Of a stretch of 64,000 nucleotides of DNA, positions 1 through 8,541 are shown piece after piece. This DNA comes from Microbacterium tenebrionis (GTDB taxonomy: Bacteria; Actinomycetota; Actinomycetes; Actinomycetales; Microbacteriaceae). Numbering within the stretch: position 1 is the stretch's first letter; each line of letters opens with the position of its first letter. A program made the position numbers and the translations under genes. The notes under the pieces are model-generated. The model did no database searches. It was not told the DNA's origin and saw nothing but the letters and a program-made list of their open reading frames with translations. The stretch spans positions 372,001-436,000 of the forward strand of contig NZ_CAHJXQ010000002.1 of the NCBI RefSeq assembly GCF_903645325.1, read 5' to 3'.

Positions 1-826
1 CACCATGTTCGGCCTCGAAGAGACGTCGAGTTCGGTCCTCGTCCCCGCGGGCACGCAGATCTCCGTGCCACTGTCATCCGTCGCCGCCGGAACGCCGTCG
101 CCGGTGGTACGGGTCACCGCCGAGGGCGCCCCGCTGCGCGCGACTGTGCAGTCCTCCCTCATCCGCACACTGGATCCGTCGGGATCCGACCTGCAGGATG
201 CGGCTGCAGCACCCGCCGAGCGCATCGGATTCGCCGGGGTCCAGGTCGAGGCAGCCAGCGACGACTTTCCGCTCACGCTGCTGCGCCTGATGGCCACGGA
301 AGAGGCGACCAACGCGCGGATCTCCGTGCGCTCGGGCGGCGAGGAGGTGCTGCAGACCACCGTCCCGCTCGACGCGGGCGCGCCCACGGATGTCGACCTG
401 CAGGCGCTCGAGCCGGGCGTCTACAGCATCGACATCGAGGCCGACGCCTCCGTCGTGGGCGCGGTCAGGCAGACCACGGGTGCCGGTGCCGGAAGCGACT
501 TCGCGTGGATGCCCTCTGCGCCGGAGATCGACGGGGAGGTGCTCGTGGCCGTGCCCGCAGGCCCCGGCCCGCGGATGCACCTCGTGAACGCCTCGGACGA
601 TGCGGTGACGGTGACGGTCGCGGGCACGTCGGGCGGGCAGCCGCAGGAGGTCAGCATCCCGGTCGGCGGCGACGCCGTGATCGAGGTCCGCAGCAGCAGC
701 GCCTACTCGGTCTCCACGGACGGGCCGATCCGGGCCGCCGTCATGCTGTCCGGGACGGATGCGCTGGCCGGATGGCCCGTGTGGGCGGGCGCGGCGGCGC
801 AGGAGCCGATCACCGTCTACCCCTGA
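1..826 (+). CDS. DUF5719 family protein, C-terminal part (5' end outside window)
   Basis: The reading frame is already open at base 2 and the first ATG (base 5) is probably internal, so this is the 3' part of a longer gene; about 273 residues are visible. The fragment is rich in Ala, Val, Gly and Asp with short beta-strand-like segments and no membrane segment or cysteine motif, as expected of an exported beta-rich protein. I assign DUF5719 from its character and from its neighbours: in actinobacteria this family sits beside the Rv3259-type and DUF3499 genes that follow here. The function of the family is not known to me. It ends with TGA just before the convergent next gene. Confidence 0.6.
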   Translation, partial: TMFGLEETSSSVLVPAGTQISVPLSSVAAGTPSPVVRVTAEGAPLRATVQSSLIRTLDPSGSDLQDAAAAPAERIGFAGVQVEAASDDFPLTLLRLMATEEATNARISVRSGGEEVLQTTVPLDAGAPTDVDLQALEPGVYSIDIEADASVVGAVRQTTGAGAGSDFAWMPSAPEIDGEVLVAVPAGPGPRMHLVNASDDAVTVTVAGTSGGQPQEVSIPVGGDAVIEVRSSSAYSVSTDGPIRAAVMLSGTDALAGWPVWAGAAAQEPITVYP

Positions 827-838
827 TCGCCGACGCCG

Positions 839-1264
839 TCAGGGCGCATCCGGTCCGAACTCCCACGGGTCCTTGCCGACGAATTCGGCCGCCGCGCGGA
901 ACACCGCGCTCTCGATCGCCACTCGTCGATGCAGATCATCGTCATGCCCCGGCGGGAGGAGTCGCTCGATCGGGATGCGGAACAGCACGATGCGGCGCTG
1001 TTCGCGATCGATCTCCCAGCGCGGGATGCCGTCGGCATCCGGCCTTGTCGGCAGCCCGCCGATCTCGAACCGAACGTCCTGCAGCTCGGGCCACGTGCCG
1101 CGCAGGAAGTCCACGGCGGTGCCGATCGTGGCGTCGAAGCGGTCGATGCGCCCGTCCAGCGGCGGCAGGGGAGGGCGGACGACCTCGCTGCGTCCCAGCC
1201 GTCCGTGCCGGCCATGACGGGCACCGCGTCGAGGAGACGCGGGGGCAGAGCGACGGCGTGGCAT
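839..1264 (-). CDS. Rv3259-like protein (often labelled metallopeptidase family)
   Basis: A protein of about 141 residues, counted from the ATG at 1264; an upstream in-frame ATG at 1390 would run into the divergent DUF3499 gene. It opens with a very basic Arg-rich stretch, followed by RIVLFRIPIERL and a helix ending VGKDPWEFGP. This layout matches M. tuberculosis Rv3259 as I remember it, which also lies next to DUF3499. Databases often call this family a zincin-like metallopeptidase, but no HEXXH is present: the corresponding helix reads LHRRVAIESAVFRAA. Peptidase activity should not be assumed. It is divergent from DUF3499, with 67 nt between the starts. Confidence 0.65.
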   Translation of the reverse strand: MPRRRSAPASPRRGARHGRHGRLGRSEVVRPPLPPLDGRIDRFDATIGTAVDFLRGTWPELQDVRFEIGGLPTRPDADGIPRWEIDREQRRIVLFRIPIERLLPPGHDDDLHRRVAIESAVFRAAAEFVGKDPWEFGPDAP

Positions 1265-1331
1265 GTTCGAAAGTCTAGGCGCTCCGCGCGGCATCCCGAT
1301 CGAGGCGCCCATGCGTCCTACGCTGACAGGG

Positions 1332-1538
1332 ATGGACGGACGACTCTGCTCGAAGGTGACCTGCGCCCGTGAGGCCGTGGCCACGCTCACGTACGACTAC
1401 GGTGACCAGATGGCCGCGCTCGGGCCGCTGGGCGGCAGCGGCCACCCGCACGCGCACGACCTGTGCGCGCAGCACGCGGACCGGCTCTCGGTGCCCGCCG
1501 GGTGGATCGTCGTGCGGCACGAGGCTCTGCGCGCCTGA
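1332..1538 (+). CDS. DUF3499 family protein
   Basis: A small protein of about 68 residues starting at the ATG in MDGRLCSKVTC. It shows the family hallmarks: an N-terminal CxxxxC (CSKVTC), the segment ATLTYDYGDQMAALGPL, then HDLCAQHADRL and a C-terminal WIVVRHE. The two Cys pairs and His residues suggest a zinc-ribbon-like fold; this is inference, as no function is established that I know of. A longer in-frame start at 1263 exists but the upstream residues do not look like the family. It converges on the RDD gene, with one base between the stop codons. Confidence 0.75.
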   Translation: MDGRLCSKVTCAREAVATLTYDYGDQMAALGPLGGSGHPHAHDLCAQHADRLSVPAGWIVVRHEALRA

Positions 1539-1539
1539 G

Positions 1540-2349
1540 TCAGACGCCCACCCGGCGACCGGTCAGCCGCTCCGTCTTCGCGTCGGCGATCGCCAGAGCG
1601 CGGAATTCCCGCTCGCGCCGCAGCACGGTGATCGCGATGAGAATCTGTTCCGGGTGCGCCGCCGGCTGGGGCGACACGAACGCCGCGGACTCGGCGACGA
1701 GGTCTCCCGCGACGCGTGCCCGCGCCGGGGGCGACATCCGCTCGGCGTGCTGCAGGAACTGGGAGATGCGCCGGGCCAGCCGATCCGGCATCCGTGCGAC
1801 GTCGGCGATCTGCGCCCAGCCGGTCAGCGCCGGGGGCATGACAGGCGCGAGCGGCACGAGCTTCGGCGTGCGGACCCGCTGACTGTACGTCCCCGCGACG
1901 AGGTCGCCCAGACGCTGCGACCGGGGCGTGAACGCGCCCGAGAGCATCGCGATGGCGCCGAAGGTCATGTAGATCTCGAGGACGCCTATCAGCGAACGGA
2001 TGAATGCGTGCCGGAATCCGGCAGCACCGCCGTCCAGGCGGACGATCCGCCCGCCGACGGCGAGCCGCCCGAGACTCCGGCCCCGGGTGGCCAGCTCCAC
2101 GACGATCGGCACGACGACGAAGCAGATGACGGCGGCGGTGATGTTCAGGATGCCGTCGATCGACGCGTCGATGATCCCCGTGAACAGCAACCACGTCCGC
2201 AGCCACAGGAAGAGCAGGAACAGCACCCAGCCGACGACCATGTCGATGAAGGAGCCGAGCGCGCGCATGAAGAAGCCCAGCGGCTGGACGTCGATCGCGA
2301 CGGCTTCGCCGGAGAGCACCTCATCGGCGGTGTCGAGCGGCGTAGACAT
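1540..2349 (-). CDS. RDD family membrane protein
   Basis: A 269-residue protein. After a short polar N-terminus comes a hydrophobic hairpin of two transmembrane segments beginning ALGSFIDMVVGW, which carries the Arg/Asp signature of the RDD domain. A third hydrophobic segment follows the RSLIGVLEIY region. The C-terminal third is soluble, Arg-rich and helical. RDD proteins are integral membrane proteins, in some cases linked to ion transport; the substrate here is unknown. The ATG overlaps by two bases an ATG (2348) of the divergent SpoIIM gene, so its promoter must lie inside that neighbour or the transcript must be leaderless. Confidence 0.8.
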   Translation of the reverse strand: MSTPLDTADEVLSGEAVAIDVQPLGFFMRALGSFIDMVVGWVLFLLFLWLRTWLLFTGIIDASIDGILNITAAVICFVVVPIVVELATRGRSLGRLAVGGRIVRLDGGAAGFRHAFIRSLIGVLEIYMTFGAIAMLSGAFTPRSQRLGDLVAGTYSQRVRTPKLVPLAPVMPPALTGWAQIADVARMPDRLARRISQFLQHAERMSPPARARVAGDLVAESAAFVSPQPAAHPEQILIAITVLRREREFRALAIADAKTERLTGRRVGV

Positions 2350-2352
2350 GAG

Positions 2353-2358
2353 TACAGT
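2353..2358 (+). promoter_or_regulatory. -10 element for leaderless SpoIIM transcript
   Basis: TACAGT lies 7 nt before the GTG at 2366, the spacing expected if transcription begins at the start codon. No good ribosome binding site precedes either candidate start. Confidence 0.45.
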
Positions 2359-2365
2359 AAATCAG

Positions 2366-3358
2366 GTGGATGCCGATGCTCTCGCCGATGCGCGCCGTGC
2401 GGAGTGGGAACGACTCGACGCTCTCAGCCGCGCCAGACTCGACGGCGCGGGCGTCGATGAGCTGATCGTGCGATACCGTGCGGCATCCGCGGATCTCGCA
2501 GAGCTCAAGACCTCGGTCGGCGACTCGCCGCAGGGCGCCTATGTGTCGTCCGTCCTGTCGAAGGCGCGGTTACGGCTCACCGGGGCATCCGACAGCATCC
2601 TCACCCAGATCGCGCGGTTCTTCGTCGATCAGCTCCCCGCGGCGCTTTACCGACTGCGCTGGACGACCCTCGTGATCGCTGTCGTCTTCGTCGCGATCAC
2701 GGTCCTCGTCGCGGCGTGGATTGCCGGCGACCCGGCGCTGGTGGCGTCCCTGGGACCCGCCGACTTCCTCGAGCAGTACGCCGAGGAGAGCTTCACCGAC
2801 TACTACACCGAGAACCCGGCGGCGGTGTTCGCGGGCATGGTGTGGACCAACAATGCCTGGATCGCCGCGCAGTGCGTGCTGTTCGGCGTCACAGGAATCT
2901 GGCCGCTCTACGTCATCGTGCAGAACGCGTTCGTGGTGGGGGTGGCGGCGGCGATCATGACCGTGCACGACCGTCTGGACGTCATGGTGCTGTACATCCT
3001 CCCGCACGGGATGCTGGAGCTGACGAGCATCTTCGTCGCCGCCGCTGCCGGGCTGCATCTGTTCTGGGCGTGGGTCGCACCCGGGCATCGGACCAGAGGA
3101 GCGGCGCTGGCCCAGGAGGGAAGGGCCCTGGCCACCGTCGCGATCGGACTGGTCTTCGCCCTGTTCCTGTCCGGGCTCGTGGAGGGATTCGTCACGGGCT
3201 GGTCGCTGCCCTGGCCGATCAAGATCGGCATCGGCGCCGCCGCGCTGGCCGTCTTCCTCGTCTACATGCTGCTCGTCGGTGGCCGTGCATACCGGCGCGG
3301 TGAGCGCGGAGACCTGCTCGAATACGAGGCGGGCACTCCGCAGCTCACCGCGGGGTGA
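2366..3358 (+). CDS. Stage II sporulation protein M (DUF95) family membrane protein
   Basis: A 330-residue protein with a soluble helical N-terminus (VDADALADARRAEWERL onward) and about five transmembrane segments from residue ~90. The segments include LVIAVVFVAITVLVAAWIAG, the conserved TNNAWIAAQCVLFG and the LPHGMLELTSIFVAAAAG motif typical of SpoIIM/DUF95. In non-sporulating actinobacteria the family is a conserved partner of RDD and MoxR/DUF58 genes. I chose the GTG at 2366 because the N-terminus then aligns with the usual MDLDAF-type start and a -10 element sits at the right distance. The ATG at 2348 is the alternative and overlaps the RDD start. Confidence 0.8.
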   Translation: MDADALADARRAEWERLDALSRARLDGAGVDELIVRYRAASADLAELKTSVGDSPQGAYVSSVLSKARLRLTGASDSILTQIARFFVDQLPAALYRLRWTTLVIAVVFVAITVLVAAWIAGDPALVASLGPADFLEQYAEESFTDYYTENPAAVFAGMVWTNNAWIAAQCVLFGVTGIWPLYVIVQNAFVVGVAAAIMTVHDRLDVMVLYILPHGMLELTSIFVAAAAGLHLFWAWVAPGHRTRGAALAQEGRALATVAIGLVFALFLSGLVEGFVTGWSLPWPIKIGIGAAALAVFLVYMLLVGGRAYRRGERGDLLEYEAGTPQLTAG

Positions 3359-3364
3359 CGGGAC

Positions 3365-4129
3365 TCAGACCCGCTTCGTGCCGTCGAGCAGCGTCTTGTA
3401 CGCGATCCCGGCGAGCATCGCCCCGACGATCGGGAACACGATGAACACCCACAGCTGCGAGAGCGGCCCGACGCCGCCGTAGATGGCGGCGGCGATGGAG
3501 CGCGCCGGGTTCACCGACGTGTTGTCCACCGGGATGCTGATGAGGTGGATGAGAGTCAGGGTGAGTCCGATGGCGAGCCCGGCGAACGGGGTCGGCCGCA
3601 GCTTGTGCGTCGTCCCGAGGATCACGAACAGGAACACGGCGGTCAGCACGATCTCGATGATGATGGCGGCCCACATGCCGAATCCGCTGGGGGAGTGCTC
3701 TCCCCAGCCGTTGCTGGCGAAACCGGCATCCTGGGCCGTGGTCAGCCAGCCGTCGGGCCCGAACAGGCCGATGAGGACGAGGATCGTGCTCGCGACGACG
3801 CCGCCGACGACTTGAGCGATGATGTAGCCGGGGACCTCGCGCCACGCGAGCCGTCCTGCGGCAGCGACGCCGAGCGTCACGGCGGGGTTGAAGTGTCCGC
3901 CCGAGACCGGGCCGAACGCGTAGGCGCCGACGACGACCGTGAGACCGAAGGCGAAGGCGACGGCCACATACACGGCCGAGCCCGAACCCGGGTCGGTGAA
4001 GTGGTTGGAGGCGAACAGGGCGGTTCCGACGCCGCCGAGGACCAGCAGGAAGGTGCCGAGAGCCTCGGCGGTGAGTTTGGCTCCTGTGGATGGGACGGGA
4101 GCTGCAGCTTCGGCGAGCGTCTCGCTCAT
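3365..4129 (-). CDS. aqpZ: Aquaporin Z-type channel
   Basis: A 254-residue MIP-family channel with six transmembrane segments and both asparagine boxes: HFNPAVTLG (NPA at residues 81-83) and SVNPARS (NPA at 207-209, followed by the selectivity-filter Arg210). This spacing is typical of AqpZ water channels rather than the longer glycerol facilitators; a mixed specificity cannot be excluded. A long extracytoplasmic loop (about 123-150) separates the halves. It converges on the SpoIIM gene and is read away from the catalase region. Two tandem GATCGGAWTC words (4151-4170) lie just upstream of its start and may be promoter or operator sequence. Confidence 0.88.
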   Translation of the reverse strand: MSETLAEAAAPVPSTGAKLTAEALGTFLLVLGGVGTALFASNHFTDPGSGSAVYVAVAFAFGLTVVVGAYAFGPVSGGHFNPAVTLGVAAAGRLAWREVPGYIIAQVVGGVVASTILVLIGLFGPDGWLTTAQDAGFASNGWGEHSPSGFGMWAAIIIEIVLTAVFLFVILGTTHKLRPTPFAGLAIGLTLTLIHLISIPVDNTSVNPARSIAAAIYGGVGPLSQLWVFIVFPIVGAMLAGIAYKTLLDGTKRV

Positions 4130-4150
4130 GGGAATCCCTCTCGTCGGTTC

Positions 4151-4170
4151 GATCGGAATCGATCGGATTC
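4151..4170. repeat. Tandem GATCGGAATC/GATCGGATTC upstream of aqpZ
   Basis: Two 10-bp near-identical words abut here and contain the dyad GAATC-GATCG-GATTC. They lie 22-41 nt upstream of the aqpZ start codon and could be an operator. No matching regulator is identified. Confidence 0.35.
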
Positions 4171-4183
4171 AGGGCACATGCTA

Positions 4184-4215
4184 GTGGGGTCGGATGGTGA
4201 AGCATCCGACCCCAC
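4184..4215 (-). terminator. Hairpin terminator after catalase
   Basis: A perfect 13-bp stem (GTGGGGTCGGATG and its complement) with a 6-nt loop lies about 30 nt past the catalase stop. There is no clear U-tract, which is common in actinobacterial terminators. Confidence 0.6.
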
Positions 4216-4246
4216 GCGCGAATCGACGATTCAGGGAATCAGCGAC

Positions 4247-5743
4247 TCACTCGCCGACGCCCACCGGCTCCGCGTTGTCGAATGCGCGGCTGGTGAGCGC
4301 GCGCACGTCATCCGCGACCTTCTGGTCGACCTGGCCCCAGTACCAGAAGAAGCGCTCCTGGATCGCGGGGACGGTCAGCGCTTCGTACTGGCCGGCGAGG
4401 GTCTCGATGAAGCGCTGGCGCTCCTCGGCGGTGAAGACGTCGTTGATCAGCGTGCGCGCCTGGCCGAAGTCATCGTCCTCCGCGTGCAGGGTCGCGGCGG
4501 TGCGGATGAGCGCGCCGTCGTTCTCCCAGCTCGCCTCGACGCCGCGCTGCGGGTCGGCCTCCGGGCCGCCGGCCGCCCCGTACGAGTTCGGGGTGTAGAC
4601 GCGGTGCTCCGCCGTGTTGAAGTGATACTGCATGTTGCCCTCATGCATGTAGTTGCTCACCTCGGCGGCGTGCGGCTGGTTGACCGGCAGCTGATTGTAG
4701 TTCGTGCCGATCCGGTAGCGTTGCGCGTCCGGGTAGGAGAACACGCGCGCCATGAGCATCTTGTCCGGGGAGATGCCGGTGCCCGGAACCTGGTTTCCCG
4801 GCGAGAAGGCGGCCTGCTCGATCTCGGCGAAGAAGTTGCGCGGGTTGCGGTTCAACGTGAACGTGCCGACCTTGATGCGCGGGTAGTCCTTCTTCGACCA
4901 CGTCTTGGTGAGATCGAACGGGTTGAAACGGTACGTCTTGGCCTCTTCGTAGGGCATGACCTGCACGTAGACGTCCCAGGAGGGGTGGTCGCCGTTCTCG
5001 ATCGCCTCGTAGAGGTCACGGCGGTAGTAGTCGGCGTCCTGACCGGCGATGCGCTCGGCTTCGTCGGAGAACATCGGCTCGACGCCCTGCTTGGTGAGGA
5101 AGTGGTACTGGACCCAGAAGCGCTCGCCCTCGGCGTTGACCCACTGGTACGTGTGCGAGCCGTAGCCGTTCATGTGGCGCCACGAGCGCGGCAGGCCGCG
5201 GTCGCCCATGACGTAGGTGACCTGGTGAGCCGACTCGGGGGAGAGGGTCCAGAAGTCCCACTGCATGTCGGCGTCGCGCAGGGCGGAGCCGGTGAGGCGC
5301 TTCTGCGAGTGGATGAAGTCGGGGAACTTCATGCCGTCGCGGAGGAAGAACGTCGGGGTGTTGTTGCCCACGATGTCGAGGTTGCCCTCGGTGGTGTAGA
5401 AGCGCAGGGAGAAACCGCGCACATCGCGCCAGGTGTCGGGGGAGCCCTGCTCACCCGCGACCGAGGAGAAGCGCAGCAGCGTCTCGCTCGTGGCCCCGGG
5501 CTGGAAGACGGCGGCGCGGGTGTACTGCGAGACGTCCTCGGTGACGACGAACTCGCCGAATGCTCCGCCGCCCTTGGCGTGCGGGTTGCGCTCCGGCACG
5601 CGCTCGCGGTTGAACGAGGCGAGCTTCTCGACCAGGTAGCGGTCGTGGAGGGCGGTGATGCCGTCCGGCCCGTTGGTCAGCGAGTGGGCGTCGCTGGCGA
5701 CAGGGGTTCCGGTCTGGGTGGTCGTGAAAGTCTTGTCCGTCAT
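4247..5743 (-). CDS. katA: Monofunctional heme catalase
   Basis: A 498-residue small-subunit clade catalase that disproportionates H2O2. The distal histidine is H55 in [13 protein letters not shown]; the usual residue before it is Val rather than Pro. The conserved [12 protein letters not shown] follows near residue 127, and the proximal heme-ligand motif is [14 protein letters not shown]. The sequence is intact and full length for the family. Its ATG lies one base after the stop codon of the fur gene, so both are surely on one transcript and probably repressed by that Fur protein, as in other fur-kat operons. A strong hairpin follows the stop. Confidence 0.93.
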   Translation of the reverse strand: MTDKTFTTTQTGTPVASDAHSLTNGPDGITALHDRYLVEKLASFNRERVPERNPHAKGGGAFGEFVVTEDVSQYTRAAVFQPGATSETLLRFSSVAGEQGSPDTWRDVRGFSLRFYTTEGNLDIVGNNTPTFFLRDGMKFPDFIHSQKRLTGSALRDADMQWDFWTLSPESAHQVTYVMGDRGLPRSWRHMNGYGSHTYQWVNAEGERFWVQYHFLTKQGVEPMFSDEAERIAGQDADYYRRDLYEAIENGDHPSWDVYVQVMPYEEAKTYRFNPFDLTKTWSKKDYPRIKVGTFTLNRNPRNFFAEIEQAAFSPGNQVPGTGISPDKMLMARVFSYPDAQRYRIGTNYNQLPVNQPHAAEVSNYMHEGNMQYHFNTAEHRVYTPNSYGAAGGPEADPQRGVEASWENDGALIRTAATLHAEDDDFGQARTLINDVFTAEERQRFIETLAGQYEALTVPAIQERFFWYWGQVDQKVADDVRALTSRAFDNAEPVGVGE

Positions 5744-5744
5744 T

Positions 5745-6194
5745 TCACTTCTTCCTTTCGCAATCGGAGCAGATGGCTCGGTAGGTCACAGAGGCTTCGA
5801 TGATCCGCATCCCGTGGTCGTGGGACGGATGCAGGCAGGGTGCTTCGCCGACGGCGCACGCGACGTCTTCGACGCGGCCGCATTCGACGCACTGCAGATG
5901 ATGGTGGTTGTCGAACTCGTCCTGCACCTCGTAGAGGGCGCTCGCGGCGTCCGGCAGGCTCACTCGGCGCACGATTCCGGCGCCGGTGAGATCGCCCAGG
6001 ATGCCGTGGACGGTGGGCAGTGCCACCCCGCTGAGCCGGTCGCGCAACGACGAGAACACGGACTCCGCCGAGGCGTGCGGTCGAGCGGCCAGCGTTTCGA
6101 TGACAGCGACGCGCTGCACCGTCACGCGGAGCCCTGCGGCGCGCAGGCGCTCGGGTGCATGGTGCTCAGTGGCGACGGTCATCGCATTCAGCAT
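5745..6194 (-). CDS. Fur family peroxide/iron-responsive repressor
   Basis: A 149-residue protein with the N-terminal winged helix ([20 protein letters not shown], then [16 protein letters not shown] recognition region [11 protein letters not shown]). The C-terminal metal-binding part has [18 protein letters not shown] and a second CxxC pair (CSDC) near the end. I place the start at the ATG at 6194, preceded by AGGAA at good spacing; the first ATG at 6212 would fall within the predicted -10 region. Co-transcription with catalase one base downstream points to a FurA/PerR-like role in oxidative stress, repressing itself and the catalase. The exact class (iron or peroxide) is inference. Confidence 0.85.
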   Translation of the reverse strand: MLNAMTVATEHHAPERLRAAGLRVTVQRVAVIETLAARPHASAESVFSSLRDRLSGVALPTVHGILGDLTGAGIVRRVSLPDAASALYEVQDEFDNHHHLQCVECGRVEDVACAVGEAPCLHPSHDHGMRIIEASVTYRAICSDCERKK

Positions 6195-6203
6195 AGTCGT
6201 TTC

Positions 6204-6238
6204 CTGAATCATTCACAAAAGAGAATCAGTCATGTCAA
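6204..6238 (-). promoter_or_regulatory. fur-katA promoter with AT-rich dyad
   Basis: On the minus strand a perfect TTGACA (6238-6233) is followed after 17 nt by TGAATG (weak -10). Between and over them lies an imperfect AT-rich inverted repeat, CTGATTCTC...GAATGATTCAG, the kind of site FurA-type repressors bind. Confidence 0.5.
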
Positions 6239-6273
6239 CCGATCGGCCACCCAGCGTTCGGCGGCGGACCCGC

Positions 6274-7581
6274 TCAGAGGCGGCCGGCGGCCTTGAGCTC
6301 CAGATAGCGATCCGCGATCTTCGGCGGCAGCGCCTCGGGGTCGGCGGTGATCGCCTCACCGCCTGCTCGGCGGATGGCATCCGCGACATTCTCCGCATCG
6401 CGGATCGTGCGCTCGGCGGCGGCCGCCAGGTAGATGTCCTCGCGGGAATCGCGCCGGGTGGCGAGCTCGCCGACGGCGTCGTCCGTGACCGAGCCGACCA
6501 GCACTGTCGTGGCGCGTGAAGCGGTGGGGAACGCGCCCAGGAAGCTGCGCGCGGACTCGGCGGCATCCTGCGCGGTGAGCACCACGATCAGCGACGGGCG
6601 CGTCGTCAACGAGCGGATCGCCGCGAAAGCTCCACCCCAGTCCGTGTCGACGAGCCGGGCATGCACGGGCGCCATCGCATCCGTGATCGCCTGCAGGAGA
6701 CCGGCGCCCTCCACGCCCGTGACCCGCCCTCGGACGACGCGGTCGTACATGAGCAGGTGCACGTGATCTCCGGCCCTCGACGCGAGCGCTGCGAGCAGCA
6801 GCGACGCCTCGAGCGCGGCATCCAGTCGTGTGCCGTCGCCCACGCGCGCGGCGGCGGTCCGCCCGGTGTCGATGAGGATCACGACATGCCGGTCGCGCTC
6901 CGGACGCCAGGTACGCAGCATCGTCGTGCCGGCCCTGGCGGTGGCGCGCCAGTCGATCGAGCGGACGTCGTCACCGCGCACGTACTCGCGCAGGGAGTCG
7001 AATTCGGTGCCCTGGCCGCGGACCTGGATGCTCGTGTTGCCGTCGAGTTCGCGCAGGCGCGCGAGGCGGGAAGGAAGATGCTTGCGCGACGCGAAGGCCG
7101 GGAGGATGCGGATGGCGCCGCGCACGTCGTGCCTGGCCTGGCGGCCGCCGAGTCCCAGCGGCCCGCGGGAGCGGATGAAGACGAATGCGCTGACGAGCTC
7201 GCCGCGTCGGCGGGGGAGCAGCGGTACGGTCGCCCGCCGCCGCTCACCGGAGGGCACCACGACCCGCAGCCGCCCCTCTCCGGCTCCGGCCGTCGGCTGC
7301 CAGGCATCGCGGATGAGAGCGTTCAGGGTGCGCGGACCATGGTTGTGCAGAGCCACCTCGGCGTCGACCGGCTCGCCCATACGGGCGCGGGCAGGCACCC
7401 GTCTGGTCACAGTGACCGTACGGGCGCTCGCCGCCAGCGACACGTCGATCGTCAGCAGCACGGCGCACAGCAGCAGCCACCCGCCGACGACCGCCCACGC
7501 CGGGACACCTGCCATGGCGAGCGCCACGACGGGTACGACGCCGAAACCTGTGAGCAGCGCGAGCCGACCGGTGACGAACAC
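6274..7581 (-). CDS. DUF58 domain-containing protein
   Basis: A 435-residue protein with two N-terminal membrane segments (LALLTGFGVVPVVALAM and VVGGWLLLCAVLL). A beta-sandwich-like region follows, then the DUF58 signature EFDSLREYVRGDDVRSIDW near residue 190. The C-terminal half resembles a vWA-like fold, with HVVILIDTGRTAAAR at its start. DUF58 proteins are the usual partners of MoxR ATPases and are thought to act in maturation or assembly at the membrane. It starts at GTG 7581, directly after the moxR stop codon TAA at 7582, and is the last gene of the five-gene operon. Confidence 0.88.
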   Translation of the reverse strand: MFVTGRLALLTGFGVVPVVALAMAGVPAWAVVGGWLLLCAVLLTIDVSLAASARTVTVTRRVPARARMGEPVDAEVALHNHGPRTLNALIRDAWQPTAGAGEGRLRVVVPSGERRRATVPLLPRRRGELVSAFVFIRSRGPLGLGGRQARHDVRGAIRILPAFASRKHLPSRLARLRELDGNTSIQVRGQGTEFDSLREYVRGDDVRSIDWRATARAGTTMLRTWRPERDRHVVILIDTGRTAAARVGDGTRLDAALEASLLLAALASRAGDHVHLLMYDRVVRGRVTGVEGAGLLQAITDAMAPVHARLVDTDWGGAFAAIRSLTTRPSLIVVLTAQDAAESARSFLGAFPTASRATTVLVGSVTDDAVGELATRRDSREDIYLAAAAERTIRDAENVADAIRRAGGEAITADPEALPPKIADRYLELKAAGRL

Positions 7582-8541
7582 TTAGATCGGCACCCGCGTC
7601 TGCTGGATCACCGAGGCGAGCACCGCATCCGCGGACACGCCCTCCATCTCGGCATCCGGACGCAGCTGCAGGCGGTGCCGCCAGACCGGCACGAGCATGG
7701 TCTGCACGTGATCCGGGGTCACGGCACTCGACCCGTTCAGCCACGCCCAGCCCTTCGCCGCGGCGAGCAGAGCGGTCGAGGCTCGGGGACTCGCACCCAG
7801 AAGCACGGATGGGGACTGGCGGCTCGCGCGGGCGAGATCCACGACGTAGCCGAGCACCTCGTCGGTCACCTCGACACGGGATGCGGCATCCTGTGCGGCC
7901 CGGATCTCCTCGGGGGTCACGGCCGCCGCGACGCCGGTGAGCACGCGCGGCGAGAAGCCGCCCGCGTGCAGACGCAGCACGCTGACCTCGGCATCGCGCT
8001 CGGGCATTCCGACGACGAGCTTCATGAGGAAGCGGTCCAGCTGCGCCTCGGGCAGCGAGTACGTGCCCTCGTGCTCGATCGGGTTCTGCGTTGCGGCGAC
8101 GAGGAAGGGATCGGGCAGGTCGCGGCTCTCGCCGTCGGCCGAGACCTGGCGCTCCTCCATGGCCTCCAGCAGTGCGGCCTGGGTCTTCGGGGGCGTGCGG
8201 TTGATCTCGTCGGCGAGCAGGATGTTCGTGAACACCGGGCCCTGACGGAACTCGAACTCGCCGGTGCGCGCGTCGTACACGAGCGAACCGGTGACATCGC
8301 CGGGCATGAGATCGGGGGTGAACTGGACGCGCTTGGTGTCCAGCCCCAGCGCCTTGGCGAAGGAGCGCACGACCAGTGTCTTGGCCACGCCCGGGACGCC
8401 CTCCAGCAGCACGTGGCCACGGGCGAGCAGGCACACGAGCAGTCCGGTGACGGTGCCGGCCTGTCCGACCACGGCCTTGTCGACCTCGGTTCGCACCCGG
8501 TGCATGGCCTGGCGCAGCTGCGCGTCGTCGGTGTCTGTCAC
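7582..8541 (-). CDS. MoxR family AAA+ ATPase
   Basis: A 319-residue AAA+ ATPase. Visible motifs are Walker A GVPGVAKTL, Walker B LADEINRTPPKTQAALLEAM, sensor 1 VATQNPIEHEGTYSLPEAQLDRF and the C-terminal SPRAS/lid region. MoxR proteins are chaperone-like ATPases that act with DUF58/vWA-type partners on membrane or secreted complexes. It starts with GTG at 8541, whose last bases overlap the stop codon of the DUF4350 gene (GTGA), implying translational coupling. Confidence 0.92.
   Translation of the reverse strand: MTDTDDAQLRQAMHRVRTEVDKAVVGQAGTVTGLLVCLLARGHVLLEGVPGVAKTLVVRSFAKALGLDTKRVQFTPDLMPGDVTGSLVYDARTGEFEFRQGPVFTNILLADEINRTPPKTQAALLEAMEERQVSADGESRDLPDPFLVAATQNPIEHEGTYSLPEAQLDRFLMKLVVGMPERDAEVSVLRLHAGGFSPRVLTGVAAAVTPEEIRAAQDAASRVEVTDEVLGYVVDLARASRQSPSVLLGASPRASTALLAAAKGWAWLNGSSAVTPDHVQTMLVPVWRHRLQLRPDAEMEGVSADAVLASVIQQTRVPI

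Noticed and set aside
505..1278. Long plus-strand frames in the 5' region
   Set aside because: Arg/Gly-rich translations without family features, antisense or out of frame to the DUF5719 and Rv3259-like genes; shadows of high-GC coding.
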